A stretch of DNA of 10,760 nucleotides. Source: Desulfobacteraceae bacterium (GTDB taxonomy: Bacteria > Desulfobacterota > Desulfobacteria > Desulfobacterales > Desulfatirhabdiaceae). The translations under genes and the position numbers were made by a program. Shown one piece after another: positions 1 through 6,454 of the stretch. Location: contig DAIEFO010000004.1 of NCBI GenBank assembly GCA_027325475.1, positions 1 through 10,760 of the forward strand, in the 5' to 3' direction. The notes below the pieces were generated by a model, which was given only the letters and a program-made list of their open reading frames with translations, had not been told where the DNA came from and searched no databases. Every line of letters starts with the position of its first letter. Position 1 is the first letter of the stretch.

Positions 1-1102
1 TGATGACGACATGTTCCCCGCCGGGTATTTCAATTGGAAAATTTTCATGCAGTGCATCCCGTCGCATCGCATCGGCCGTCTGCCCCAGCAGAAATTGATC
101 CCATATACCCCACTCCGGATGATAATGATCTACAATTCCATAGCCAAAATAGGTGGCGAAACTTTCATTGAGCCATAAATATTTCCAGTCTGAAGGCGTA
201 ACCAGATTACCGAACCACTGATGCACAGTTTCATGCGCAATGATTTCACATATCCGCCCTTTTCCTGATGTGGACGTCACTCCCGGATAACACAGCAGCA
301 GATTTTCCCGGAATGTAATGGCGCCCCAGTTTTCCATGGCGCCGAATGCAAAATCAGGGATGGCAATTAAATCCAGCTTGGAAAACGGATATGCGATGCC
401 ATAATATTGCTCGCAGTATTCCAGGGCATTACCGCCGAAATCAAGGCCGAAATCGGCAAAAGACGTCATGCCCGGCATGGTGATGACACGCACCCGTTCA
501 GAATCCGCTTTACGAACATACTGAAAATCCGCAACCCCGAAAAAAACCAGATAGGTGGACATTCGAGGCGTACGCTCGAAAATAAAGCGGCGCCGCCCGT
601 TTTCCAAAGGCGTGATCTGTGCGATCGCCGCATTTGAAACTGCACTGAAGCCGGGTTCCACATCTATTTCTATGTCAAAACTGGCTTTATATGCCGGATG
701 ATCGCAGCAGGGAAACGCCCGCCGGGCATCGCTTTCCTGAAACTGTGTGACGGCAAGAACCTTCGAATGCCCATTGTGTACATAGCGGCTCTGATAAAAT
801 CCGGCCATCAGGTCATTGATCTGTCCATCACAAACGACCCAAACGCGTATCTGACCGGACACGGCCCGCGGCAGCACAATCCGCAGCGTTTCATTTTCCG
901 GTTCCAGAACGAATGTGCAATCTTCAAATACATCGCCGCATTCGGCCCCGCAGTTTCTGACAGTCAGATCCAGGGCATTCAGGACAATTTCTTTCACCGA
1001 ATCAGCGGGTTCAAAGAGAATCTCCGTCCGGACGCTAAAACGGAACTGGTTCAGATCGGGTTCGATATGCAGTGAATAATGGACAGGGTGTATTTGTGAC
1101 AT
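1..1102 (-). CDS. M1-family aminopeptidase (gluzincin), N-terminal 367 residues, cut by window edge
   Basis: A zinc metallopeptidase of the M1 family, which removes N-terminal residues from peptides, probably in the cytosol since no signal peptide is visible. The frame is open to the left edge, so the C-terminal part is missing. Seen in the translation: the substrate-binding GAMEN motif at 254-258, the zinc site HETVH at 290-294 and the third ligand Glu313 in LNES, giving the standard HEXXH-18-E spacing. Before these lies the family block QFQESDARRAFPCCDHP (about 120-136). The chosen ATG at 1102 has GAGG six bases upstream. An in-frame ATG at 1120 overlaps the stop of the upstream gene (TGATG) and would add six residues (MLREAF), so translational coupling is likely with either start. 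It is the last visible gene of the SPFH/zinc-ribbon cluster. Family assignment is firm; substrate preference cannot be told. Confidence 0.95.
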   Translation of the reverse strand, partial: MSQIHPVHYSLHIEPDLNQFRFSVRTEILFEPADSVKEIVLNALDLTVRNCGAECGDVFEDCTFVLEPENETLRIVLPRAVSGQIRVWVVCDGQINDLMAGFYQSRYVHNGHSKVLAVTQFQESDARRAFPCCDHPAYKASFDIEIDVEPGFSAVSNAAIAQITPLENGRRRFIFERTPRMSTYLVFFGVADFQYVRKADSERVRVITMPGMTSFADFGLDFGGNALEYCEQYYGIAYPFSKLDLIAIPDFAFGAMENWGAITFRENLLLCYPGVTSTSGKGRICEIIAHETVHQWFGNLVTPSDWKYLWLNESFATYFGYGIVDHYHPEWGIWDQFLLGQTADAMRRDALHENFPIEIPGGEHVVI

Positions 1103-1119
1103 GAACGCCTCGCGTAACA

Positions 1120-2346
1120 TCAATGATCCGTCAGGGTTAGAAGGTTTTTGTTGATAGCGATATGATATTCCGGTTGAAGCCATTCCTGATGCCCGCTCTG
1201 AAACGGAATATACACCAGCGCAAACCGAGTGGGCCGGATGGATATCTGCGGCAGCATCGGCATTCGCGTTTCGGCCGGTTTCATCATGCCGGCCAGACTG
1301 ATTTTAAGGGCTTCCGCAGCCTCTTTGACCGGAAGCGTCGCCGGGTAGCATGACCCCGGAGGATTACCGGCAGCAGGATTTTCCTGGGGCTGCGTCAGAT
1401 TCATCTGGATGGACAGCGATAAAAACGCTTTAGGGCTCAGCCTGAACGCAGGAGACCAGAAATAACAGGGTATCTTGTCCCATCCTTTCTGCACCACCTT
1501 CGGCAGATTGGCCACTCGAACCAGATCGGCATATGATGACAGGGCCAGCCCTGTAACATCCGCAGCAATTCTCCAGAACGGCACATAAAGATCGGCCGTC
1601 TCATGTCCAGGGAGAAACATTACCGGAACAGGCTTCAAAGCAGCGCCCACCGGCTGCCATGCCCGGTTGCAGTTGGTGCAGGACAGCACCAGTGCGTTAC
1701 GTTCCCCCGACAAATCCCAGCCGCATGACGGGCACAGTGCCGGGACAAAACGCAGCGGCCAGTGAAAAGTTTCAGATACCGCAAATCCATCCATCACGCC
1801 TTCGGGAAGGGGATCGGAAACCGGACGGTTCAAAACCGCGTCCACAGCACAGGAATCAATGTAAAACGGTGCATAGATCAGGCTGAGGGTTTCACCGACA
1901 TGGGCATGATGATACACCTTGGCTCCGGAGAATGACGACTGAAAAACGTCTTCCTGATGCTGGAGAACTGTTCTGACAGGAAGGTCAGGAGCTAAAAAAT
2001 GCCCCTGAGTATCCGGCGCGACAAATGACAACTTCATGGCCTGCGCCCTTACCCCCAGCGTCATCGGGAAATACGGAGCATCCACCGCCTGCTGGGTGAC
2101 ATCGACAAAGCGCTGTTGAACTTCCTGACCCACGCAACCGTATTGCATCCCGCGGTAACGCCAGTAAGGCAAAAAAAAGATATCTTTTCCCGGATTCGCT
2201 GGATGAGGCAGCATATAGCGGAAAACACCTTCCGGAATCAGACAGGATTTAACCCGGCAATACTGGCAGGTAAATATCCGGTCTGTTTCTTCAAGCAGCG
2301 CCGGCGCACCGCATTGGGGGCACTGATAATCTATCTGGATATTGAT
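1120..2346 (-). CDS. Two-zinc-ribbon protein of unknown function; apparent non-AUG (ATC) start
   Basis: I do not recognise a named family. From the proposed start the product is 408 residues. It opens with a zinc ribbon, CPQC at 9-12 and CQYC at 27-30. A second ribbon lies in the middle, CPSC at 205-208 and CTNC at 223-226. Aromatic-proline segments recur (FFLPYWRY, IYAPFYID, LYVPFWRI, VYIPFQSG), suggesting repeated beta structure. No signal peptide or membrane segment is seen. The frame is open from 2394, but that stretch has no ATG, GTG or TTG before the first ribbon; the first ATG (2214) lies after it and would delete it. A strong AGAGGAG (2355-2361) stands 8 nt before ATC at 2346, which I take as the likely start. 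The gene follows the SPFH gene by about 90 bp and its stop overlaps a start of the aminopeptidase gene. A role with the SPFH protein is inferred from context only. Confidence 0.75.
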   Translation of the reverse strand: MNIQIDYQCPQCGAPALLEETDRIFTCQYCRVKSCLIPEGVFRYMLPHPANPGKDIFFLPYWRYRGMQYGCVGQEVQQRFVDVTQQAVDAPYFPMTLGVRAQAMKLSFVAPDTQGHFLAPDLPVRTVLQHQEDVFQSSFSGAKVYHHAHVGETLSLIYAPFYIDSCAVDAVLNRPVSDPLPEGVMDGFAVSETFHWPLRFVPALCPSCGWDLSGERNALVLSCTNCNRAWQPVGAALKPVPVMFLPGHETADLYVPFWRIAADVTGLALSSYADLVRVANLPKVVQKGWDKIPCYFWSPAFRLSPKAFLSLSIQMNLTQPQENPAAGNPPGSCYPATLPVKEAAEALKISLAGMMKPAETRMPMLPQISIRPTRFALVYIPFQSGHQEWLQPEYHIAINKNLLTLTDH

Positions 2347-2354
2347 AGCAAAGA

Positions 2355-2361
2355 CTCCTCT
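2355..2361 (-). promoter_or_regulatory. Ribosome binding site AGAGGAG ahead of a non-canonical start
   Basis: On the minus strand AGAGGAG is followed by eight bases and then ATC AAT ATC in the frame of the two-zinc-ribbon protein. Its strength and spacing are what would be expected for a start at 2346, although the codon there is ATC. It is the main reason for placing the start there rather than at the internal ATG at 2214. Confidence 0.55.
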
Positions 2362-2437
2362 GTGGAGAAATATCCCCTCGAAATGGACTGCTCCTCAAAA
2401 GTCCGGAAACGCCGCGATGAGGCTTTCTGTAAAACCA

Positions 2438-3496
2438 TCAGGGCTGAGATGCACTTTCAGATGCGGAACAGCCGCACGCAGGGCAGAATTTATCGCCGGC
2501 CATCAATGGCTTTCCGCATTGATGGCATGACGTCAGACATTGCAGTGGGCTGCCGCACTGCGGACAGAATTTAGCATCCGCGGGCACGGTGCTCCGGCAT
2601 TTCGGACATATTCCCCCGGATGAAGGCGCAGCTTCCGGATGCGTCATTCCCGCTGCAATATACGGCGCCATCACCCCCGGCATCATCAACCCCATGCCGG
2701 TTCCCAGCCCGGCGCCAGCCCCGCCTTCGTTTTCTGCGGCTTTTTCGATGGCCATGGCTGTTTTCATCTGCATTAACCGGTTCATATCCTGAATGGCGCC
2801 CATGCGGCTCCGGTCGTCAATGGCCTGCTGAACTTCCGCAGGCGGTGTGATGGCATTGATGAAAAGCTGATCCAATGACATCCCGAAACGTTCAAAATCA
2901 TTTTTCAGACGCTCAGAGAGCGCGACCGACATTTCATCGTATCTGGCAGGCAGATTCAGGAGAGAATCGAGTGTTTCCCCCAGATAATCGTTCAAACGGG
3001 AGACAACCACCTGGTTCAAATAATCTTCGATTTCCCCGGCCGTAAACATTCCCTGCGTTCCTACCAGCGTGTTGATAAAAAGCCCGGGTTTGACCACCTG
3101 AAGATTAAACACGCCAAACGCCCTCAAGCGGACAAGCCCCAGTATAGCGTCTTTAAACGCCACCGGATCCCGGGTTCCCCATTTGAGATTGGTGAAGGTT
3201 TTAAGATTGACAAAATACACTTCTGCCCGGAGCGGACTGGTCATTCCCCATGGACTGCTCAGGATTTTGGTCAGAATCGGAATATTGAGGGTTTTCAGGG
3301 TATGCCTGCCAGGCCCGAACGCGGCCACTGCCCGGCCCTGATAGAAAAAAACGGCCGCCTGGCTTTCGCGAACTGTCAATTGCGCTCCGAATTTGATATC
3401 TCCGGAACCGGTTTCCGGAATACGATGTACCAGTTCTTTACCGGTCTCATCGAACCATTCGATGACTTCGAGAAAAAACACGTTCGGACTGTTCAT
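2438..3496 (-). CDS. SPFH-domain protein with C-terminal double zinc ribbon (COG4260, YdjI/virion-core-like)
   Basis: A 352-residue stomatin/prohibitin-like (SPFH) protein of the COG4260 type. Family members are usually described as membrane-associated scaffolds; their exact role is unsettled. In order: the SPFH core at about 10-220 (FYQGRAVAAFGPGRHTL near 51-67), a helical stretch at 220-256, a Gly/Met-rich linker at 258-285, then two zinc ribbons, CPKC 297-300 with CPQC 311-314 and CHQC 324-327 with CPAC 338-341. No signal peptide or clear transmembrane helix is seen. The ATG at 3496 is preceded by AAGGAG seven bases upstream. An upstream in-frame ATG at 3658 would add 54 residues translated from a dispersed repeat and is rejected. 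The next gene also carries zinc ribbons, which suggests a functional pair. The gene lies downstream of cysK, separated from it by a repeat copy. Confidence 0.9.
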   Translation of the reverse strand: MNSPNVFFLEVIEWFDETGKELVHRIPETGSGDIKFGAQLTVRESQAAVFFYQGRAVAAFGPGRHTLKTLNIPILTKILSSPWGMTSPLRAEVYFVNLKTFTNLKWGTRDPVAFKDAILGLVRLRAFGVFNLQVVKPGLFINTLVGTQGMFTAGEIEDYLNQVVVSRLNDYLGETLDSLLNLPARYDEMSVALSERLKNDFERFGMSLDQLFINAITPPAEVQQAIDDRSRMGAIQDMNRLMQMKTAMAIEKAAENEGGAGAGLGTGMGLMMPGVMAPYIAAGMTHPEAAPSSGGICPKCRSTVPADAKFCPQCGSPLQCLTSCHQCGKPLMAGDKFCPACGCSASESASQP

Positions 3497-3536
3497 GCCT
3501 GTCTCCTTCTGTAAGATGAAGAACGCTGCCCTGGTC

Positions 3537-3690
3537 TTGATGCCTTCGTAAAAAGTCGAATCTCGGACGACTTCGTAAAATGTTCGCAGGCAAGGCGTGC
3601 AAATCCTGAGAAATGAAGCGTACTTTGTCGTACACTGCAATGACGAAGGATGCGGCACAACGCAGCATGCGGACTTTTTACAAAGCCGTC
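3537..3690 (-). repeat. Dispersed ~150-bp palindromic repeat, copy 1 (reverse orientation)
   Basis: This is the reverse-oriented member of the repeat family also found at 4801, 7303 and 9603. One inverted end, GGACTTTTTACAAAGCCGTC at 3671-3690, stops four bases before the cysK stop codon. Its partner arm, with ACGACTTCGTAAAATG, lies at 3568-3582, and an outer arm TTGATGCCTTCGTAAAAAG at 3537-3555. It holds no transposase. The inner hairpin at about 3623-3640 keeps pairing through a G-U wobble relative to copies 2 and 3. It fills the gap between cysK and the SPFH gene. Confidence 0.85.
3550..3573 (-). terminator. Terminator-like hairpin with T-run inside repeat copy 1, downstream of cysK
   Basis: On the minus strand AAGTCG pairs perfectly with CGACTT across a nine-base loop (3568-3573 with 3553-3558). 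The second arm runs into five T residues (3554-3550). This faces cysK transcription and lies about 120 bp after its stop. The six-pair stem is short, so termination may be partial. The same structure recurs in the other copies because it is part of the repeat. Confidence 0.4.
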
Positions 3691-3694
3691 CGTC

Positions 3695-4618
3695 TTAGTT
3701 CAGAAAAAGTTCCGTACTGATATATCTCTCTCCGGTACTGGGCAAAATGACCACGATCCGCTTGCCTTCCGAGTCGCTGCGCTTCCCGATTTCCATGGCG
3801 GCCCACACGGCGGCTCCCGATGAAATGCCGCAAAGAATCCCTTCCTGAGACGCCAGCTTTCGGGCGGTGTCAAACGCCTGTTCGCTGGTAACGGTCACGA
3901 CCTCATCCAGAATGCTCTGATCGAGCACCTGCGGAATGAACCCTGCACCGATCCCCTGAAGCTTGTGAGGCCCGGGTTTTCCGCCCGACAGCACTGGAGA
4001 CTCCGCAGGTTCGACGGCAATAGCGCGAAAAGACGCCTTGCGGGACTTGATCACCTGGGCAATGCCCGTAATGGTGCCGCCTGTGCCGATCCCGGCCACC
4101 AGCATATCCACATGGCCGTTCGTATCATTCCATATTTCGATGGCTGTCGTTTCCCGATGGGCCTGAGGATTGGCCGGATTTTCGAACTGGTTCGGCATAT
4201 AGACATTCGGGTCTGCCGCTGCAATCTCACGAGCGGCATCAATAGCGCCTTTCATTCCCTGCGCACCTGGGGTCAGTATCAGCTCCGCTCCCAGGTGTTT
4301 CAGCAACTTTCGCCGTTCCATGCTCATGGTTTCAGGCATGGTCAGGCACAAGCGATAGTTTCTGGCCGCGCAAACAAAGGCCAGAGCAATGCCGGTATTG
4401 CCGCTGGTCGGCTCGACGATTCGGGTGTCCGGATGCACCAGGCCCGCTTTTTCGGCAGCATCCAGCATCCGTACCGCCACCCGGTCCTTGACACTGCCGA
4501 GGGGATTGAAAAACTCCAGTTTTGCAATGATCTCGGCATGAATCCCCTGACTGATCCGGTTCAACCGCACCAGCGGCGTATGCCCTGTCGTATGGTCGAT
4601 GCGTGAAAATATGGTCAT
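3695..4618 (-). CDS. cysK: Cysteine synthase A (O-acetylserine sulfhydrylase)
   Basis: A PLP enzyme that makes L-cysteine from O-acetylserine and sulfide, the last step of assimilatory cysteine synthesis, in the cytosol. The 307-residue length is normal for CysK. Seen: the PLP lysine Lys44 in GSVKDR, the substrate loop TSGNTG at 71-76, NQFENPANPQAH at 143-154, the phosphate-binding GTGGTITG at 178-185, the KLQGIGAGFIP block that carries family specificity, and the C-terminal GISSGAA and STGERY-STELF motifs. The ATG at 4618 follows a GAGGGTGA Shine-Dalgarno-like stretch. The gene seems monocistronic: a putative promoter and a palindrome lie upstream, and a terminator-like repeat lies four bases beyond the stop. 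CysM or cystathionine beta-synthase-like proteins are close relatives, but the motif pattern fits CysK. No cysE is visible next to it. Confidence 0.93.
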   Translation of the reverse strand: MTIFSRIDHTTGHTPLVRLNRISQGIHAEIIAKLEFFNPLGSVKDRVAVRMLDAAEKAGLVHPDTRIVEPTSGNTGIALAFVCAARNYRLCLTMPETMSMERRKLLKHLGAELILTPGAQGMKGAIDAAREIAAADPNVYMPNQFENPANPQAHRETTAIEIWNDTNGHVDMLVAGIGTGGTITGIAQVIKSRKASFRAIAVEPAESPVLSGGKPGPHKLQGIGAGFIPQVLDQSILDEVVTVTSEQAFDTARKLASQEGILCGISSGAAVWAAMEIGKRSDSEGKRIVVILPSTGERYISTELFLN

Positions 4619-4639
4619 ATGTCACCCTCGCTTCAGAAT

Positions 4640-4655
4640 CCGAAATTCGACTTTT
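4640..4655. repeat. Solo fragment of the dispersed repeat in the cysK leader
   Basis: The 16 bases CCGAAATTCGACTTTT are identical to a segment of repeat copy 3 (7423-7438) with no other part of the repeat around them. They fall in the untranslated leader of cysK, between its palindrome and its ribosome binding site. This is a likely remnant of an older insertion. Confidence 0.5.
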
Positions 4656-4660
4656 AACCA

Positions 4661-4676
4661 TGGAAATACATTTCCA
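4661..4676. promoter_or_regulatory. Perfect palindrome TGGAAAT-AC-ATTTCCA upstream of cysK, candidate operator
   Basis: Seven-base arms TGGAAAT and ATTTCCA flank a two-base spacer. The site lies 43-58 bp before the cysK start, downstream of the putative promoter, where a repressor could block transcription. Dimeric regulators of sulfur metabolism bind sites of this size in other bacteria, but I cannot assign this one to a regulator. Confidence 0.35.
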
Positions 4677-4762
4677 CGATGGGGGCGGCGAATACCGCCA
4701 TGCCCGTTTACGAGACTATCGGTTGATATATCGTCGGATTTATGGTGCAGTACCGCATCATG

Positions 4763-4790
4763 ATTAACCGTAAAAACATCCATTTGTCAA
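4763..4790 (-). promoter_or_regulatory. Putative sigma-70 promoter of cysK
   Basis: On the minus strand a perfect -35 box TTGACA (4785-4790) is followed after 16 bases by GTTAAT (4763-4768), which matches four of six -10 positions. It would give a leader of about 140 nt that contains the palindrome at 4661-4676 and the repeat fragment at 4640-4655. The -10 box is weak. Confidence 0.4.
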
Positions 4791-4800
4791 ATATAGTTTT

Positions 4801-4953
4801 GACGGCTTTATAAAAAGTCCGGATGCTGCGTTGCGCCGCATCCTTCGTCATTGCAGCGTACCCAAAAGTACGCTTCATTCCTCAGGATTTGCGCGCCTTG
4901 CCTGCGAACTTTTTACAAAGCCGTCCCCAAATCGACTTTTTACGAGAGCATCA
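4801..4953 (+). repeat. Dispersed ~150-bp palindromic repeat, copy 2
   Basis: The left end GACGGCTTTATAAAAAGTCC (4801-4820) matches the complement of GAACTTTTTACAAAGCCGTC (4906-4925) at 18 of 20 positions. An outer arm CGACTTTTTACGAGAGCATCA follows to 4953. Inside are a hairpin with arms GGATGC/GCATCC (4821-4843) and a perfect hairpin GCGTAC-CCAAAA-GTACGC (4856-4873). It lies between the thiamine pyrophosphokinase gene and the cysK promoter, and has no coding capacity of its own. Confidence 0.9.
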
Positions 4954-4954
4954 G

Positions 4955-4976
4955 TTTTGGCGGCTTCGCAAAAGCC
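4955..4976 (+). repeat. Degenerate repeat end abutting copy 2
   Basis: TTTTGGCGGCTTCGCAAAAG resembles the left end of the full repeat, TTTTGACGGCTTCGTAAAAA. It begins directly after the outer arm of copy 2, as if a second copy had been there in tandem and decayed. It also forms a small hairpin, GGCTT/AAGCC (4962-4966 with 4972-4976). The rest of the gap to 5038 shows nothing recognisable. Confidence 0.45.
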
Positions 4977-5038
4977 CCCCGTACGTCATTAGCCAACTCT
5001 TTCATTAAAGAATCGCGCCTTTTCGTATCCGGTACGGC

Positions 5039-5719
5039 TTATCGATCCATTACAGCACGATCACACTGGTTGCACTGAGAACACTGGGAATGGTCTATCA
5101 CACAGATCAAAAACCCTTTTTCAAGGGAAACCGTTGCCGTCTTTTCGCAAAACACATTGCTGATGCTCCGGGTAGAACCTGCATAAAGTGTCTCATGGAA
5201 AAGAGGATATTCCAACCCGCCAGTACAGACGCCAACCGCTTCAGAACATAGCGGAATCAGAGAAAGAATATCGCCCGTATTCCCGGAAAACTCTCGATGC
5301 TCCCCTCCCCGAATCAGACAGATTTCCTGTGAGCCATCGATAATGTGCACGGTAATCCCGGAAATTCGCGGAGACATCAGAAGCATCACATTGGCGATCG
5401 TCATATCCCACCGGGCGCCCAGGGCCGCCAGCAACAAAATAGTATCCGCCCCCAGATTGACAGCATGATCCAGCGCCAGTTCCAGATCGGTCTGATCCTT
5501 GCGCGGGGGATAACGGTACATCGGAATGTCGGCCAGGGATATGGCTTTCAAATCTTCGGAAGAAAGCGAATCCGTATCACCGACGACTGCATGAGGAAGG
5601 ATGTTCCACCGGACGCAGTGATGGTATCCGCCATCCACTGCAATGACAATATCGTCAGGCTGAATCACGACAGCGGCATCCGCGGAGCAAACGCCATTGG
5701 CAATTACGACGGCACGCAT
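5039..5719 (-). CDS. Thiamine pyrophosphokinase (thiamine diphosphokinase)
   Basis: Transfers pyrophosphate from ATP to thiamine to give thiamine diphosphate in the cytosol, mainly for salvaged thiamine. The 226-residue protein shows the family's landmarks in order: VDGG at 28-31, GDTDS at 47-51, KDQTD at 74-78, GARWDMTIAN at 101-110 and the substrate-site block STRSISNVF at 182-190. The third motif usually reads G-x-R-x-D-H; here Met106 replaces the His. The tail ends in QCSQCNQC (Cys213, 216, 219), encoded by three diverged nine-base units beginning CAGTG, which is an unusual extension beyond the fold. The ATG at 5719 has AGGGG about 10 bases upstream. It follows the HAD gene by 45 bp and is probably co-transcribed with it. 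No thiamine riboswitch is evident upstream. Confidence 0.87.
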   Translation of the reverse strand: MRAVVIANGVCSADAAVVIQPDDIVIAVDGGYHHCVRWNILPHAVVGDTDSLSSEDLKAISLADIPMYRYPPRKDQTDLELALDHAVNLGADTILLLAALGARWDMTIANVMLLMSPRISGITVHIIDGSQEICLIRGGEHREFSGNTGDILSLIPLCSEAVGVCTGGLEYPLFHETLYAGSTRSISNVFCEKTATVSLEKGFLICVIDHSQCSQCNQCDRAVMDR

Positions 5720-5762
5720 GTTGTTGCACCCCTGAACGGAAAAGACCGGAACAAAGCCGGCA

Positions 5763-5781
5763 TTTTACGAAGCCGTCAAAA
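5763..5781 (-). repeat. Solo 19-bp repeat end that encodes the C-terminus and stop codon of the HAD gene
   Basis: Read on the minus strand, TTTTGACGGCTTCGTAAAA is identical to the left end of repeat copy 3 with its flank (7299-7317). It covers the last codons of the HAD gene (Leu-Thr-Ala-Ser) and its TAA stop. No other part of the repeat is present here. Confidence 0.7.
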
Positions 5782-6382
5782 TAGGTTCAATCTCCCTGAG
5801 ACTGGTGATATGAAATCGGGCGTCGAGAGCGGGATTTTTATAAGCGGCCAAAATGACGCCGGCGGCTTCCGATGCTATCTGATCAAGCTTGGAATCACCA
5901 ATATAAAGCATTTGTTCCGGTTCGATCTGAAAATGCGTAAGAATTTTTATCAGAGGATCCGGATAGGGTTTGGGACGGGGAACATCCAGGGCACTCACCA
6001 CCAGATCGAAATAACCTTCAAGATGATGCGCTTTCAGCACCGGATGAATCGTATTGGTTCTGTTGGTAGCGATCGCCGTGTGGTATTCAGGCCGCAGACG
6101 GTCGATCAAAGGCTTTAAATACGGTTCGATTTCCATTTTTTGCAGAAACGGCAGGTATGGCATACTCAGCCGGTATTCGTTGGCTTTGACCGCTTCATCT
6201 TTGTCCGGAAAAAGATGATCAATCGCCTCGTCAGCGGTATGCATATACACATAGGCAAACTGGCTTTCCGTCAGGTCCGGTTTGTGCATATAATGCAATA
6301 TCTCATTATAATACAGTTTATTAGCCACCTCGGTATCAAACATGACACCATCACAGTCAAATGCAATCAGACGTATGCGCAT
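5765..6382 (-). CDS. HAD-superfamily hydrolase, phosphoglycolate phosphatase/beta-phosphoglucomutase-like
   Basis: A 205-residue HAD phosphatase with a helical cap. Motif I is DCDGVMFDT with nucleophile Asp9 and acid/base Asp11. The cap spans about 16-85. Motif II is ATNRT (Thr106, Asn107), motif III is Lys138 in RPKPYPDP, and motif IV is GDSKLD (Asp163, Asp167). All catalytic residues are present. The substrate is unknown; phosphoglycolate or a sugar phosphate are the usual candidates for this architecture. The start at 6382 has AGGA just upstream and places motif I at the normal distance from the N-terminus; an in-frame ATG at 6442 would add 20 residues with no counterpart in the fold. The final residues and stop codon come from a repeat fragment. 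It lies 72 bp after the DUF1573 gene and 45 bp before the thiamine pyrophosphokinase gene. Confidence 0.88.
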   Translation of the reverse strand: MRIRLIAFDCDGVMFDTEVANKLYYNEILHYMHKPDLTESQFAYVYMHTADEAIDHLFPDKDEAVKANEYRLSMPYLPFLQKMEIEPYLKPLIDRLRPEYHTAIATNRTNTIHPVLKAHHLEGYFDLVVSALDVPRPKPYPDPLIKILTHFQIEPEQMLYIGDSKLDQIASEAAGVILAAYKNPALDARFHITSLREIEPILTAS

Positions 6383-6454
6383 AATTTCCTGCTGATCAGA
6401 TATCCGGGCGGACTTCACATTGTGAAACCATGCCCGGAACATCTTTTCTGTCTC

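Noticed and set aside
2395..2520. Open stretch ending ...TESLIAAFPDF then TGA in the frame of the two-zinc-ribbon gene, as a possible second selenocysteine read-through
   Set aside because: It overlaps the SPFH coding end in a shifted frame, has no ATG, and the TGA is not at a cysteine-like position, so it is most likely a shadow frame.
3497..3658. 54-residue N-terminal extension of the SPFH protein
   Set aside because: It is translated from repeat copy 1, while AAGGAG precedes the ATG at 3496.
4962..4976. Hairpin GGCTT/AAGCC as terminator of the thiamine pyrophosphokinase gene
   Set aside because: On the minus strand the stem is not followed by a T-run, and it is better explained as a decayed repeat end.
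4823..5008. Small hypothetical proteins starting MLRCAASFVIA in the repeats (also 7325-7507 and, reversed, 3447-3668)
   Set aside because: They are the same repeat translated at each copy, diverge or end where the repeat ends, and have no ribosome binding site. They are annotation artefacts, although their recurrence helped reveal the repeat.
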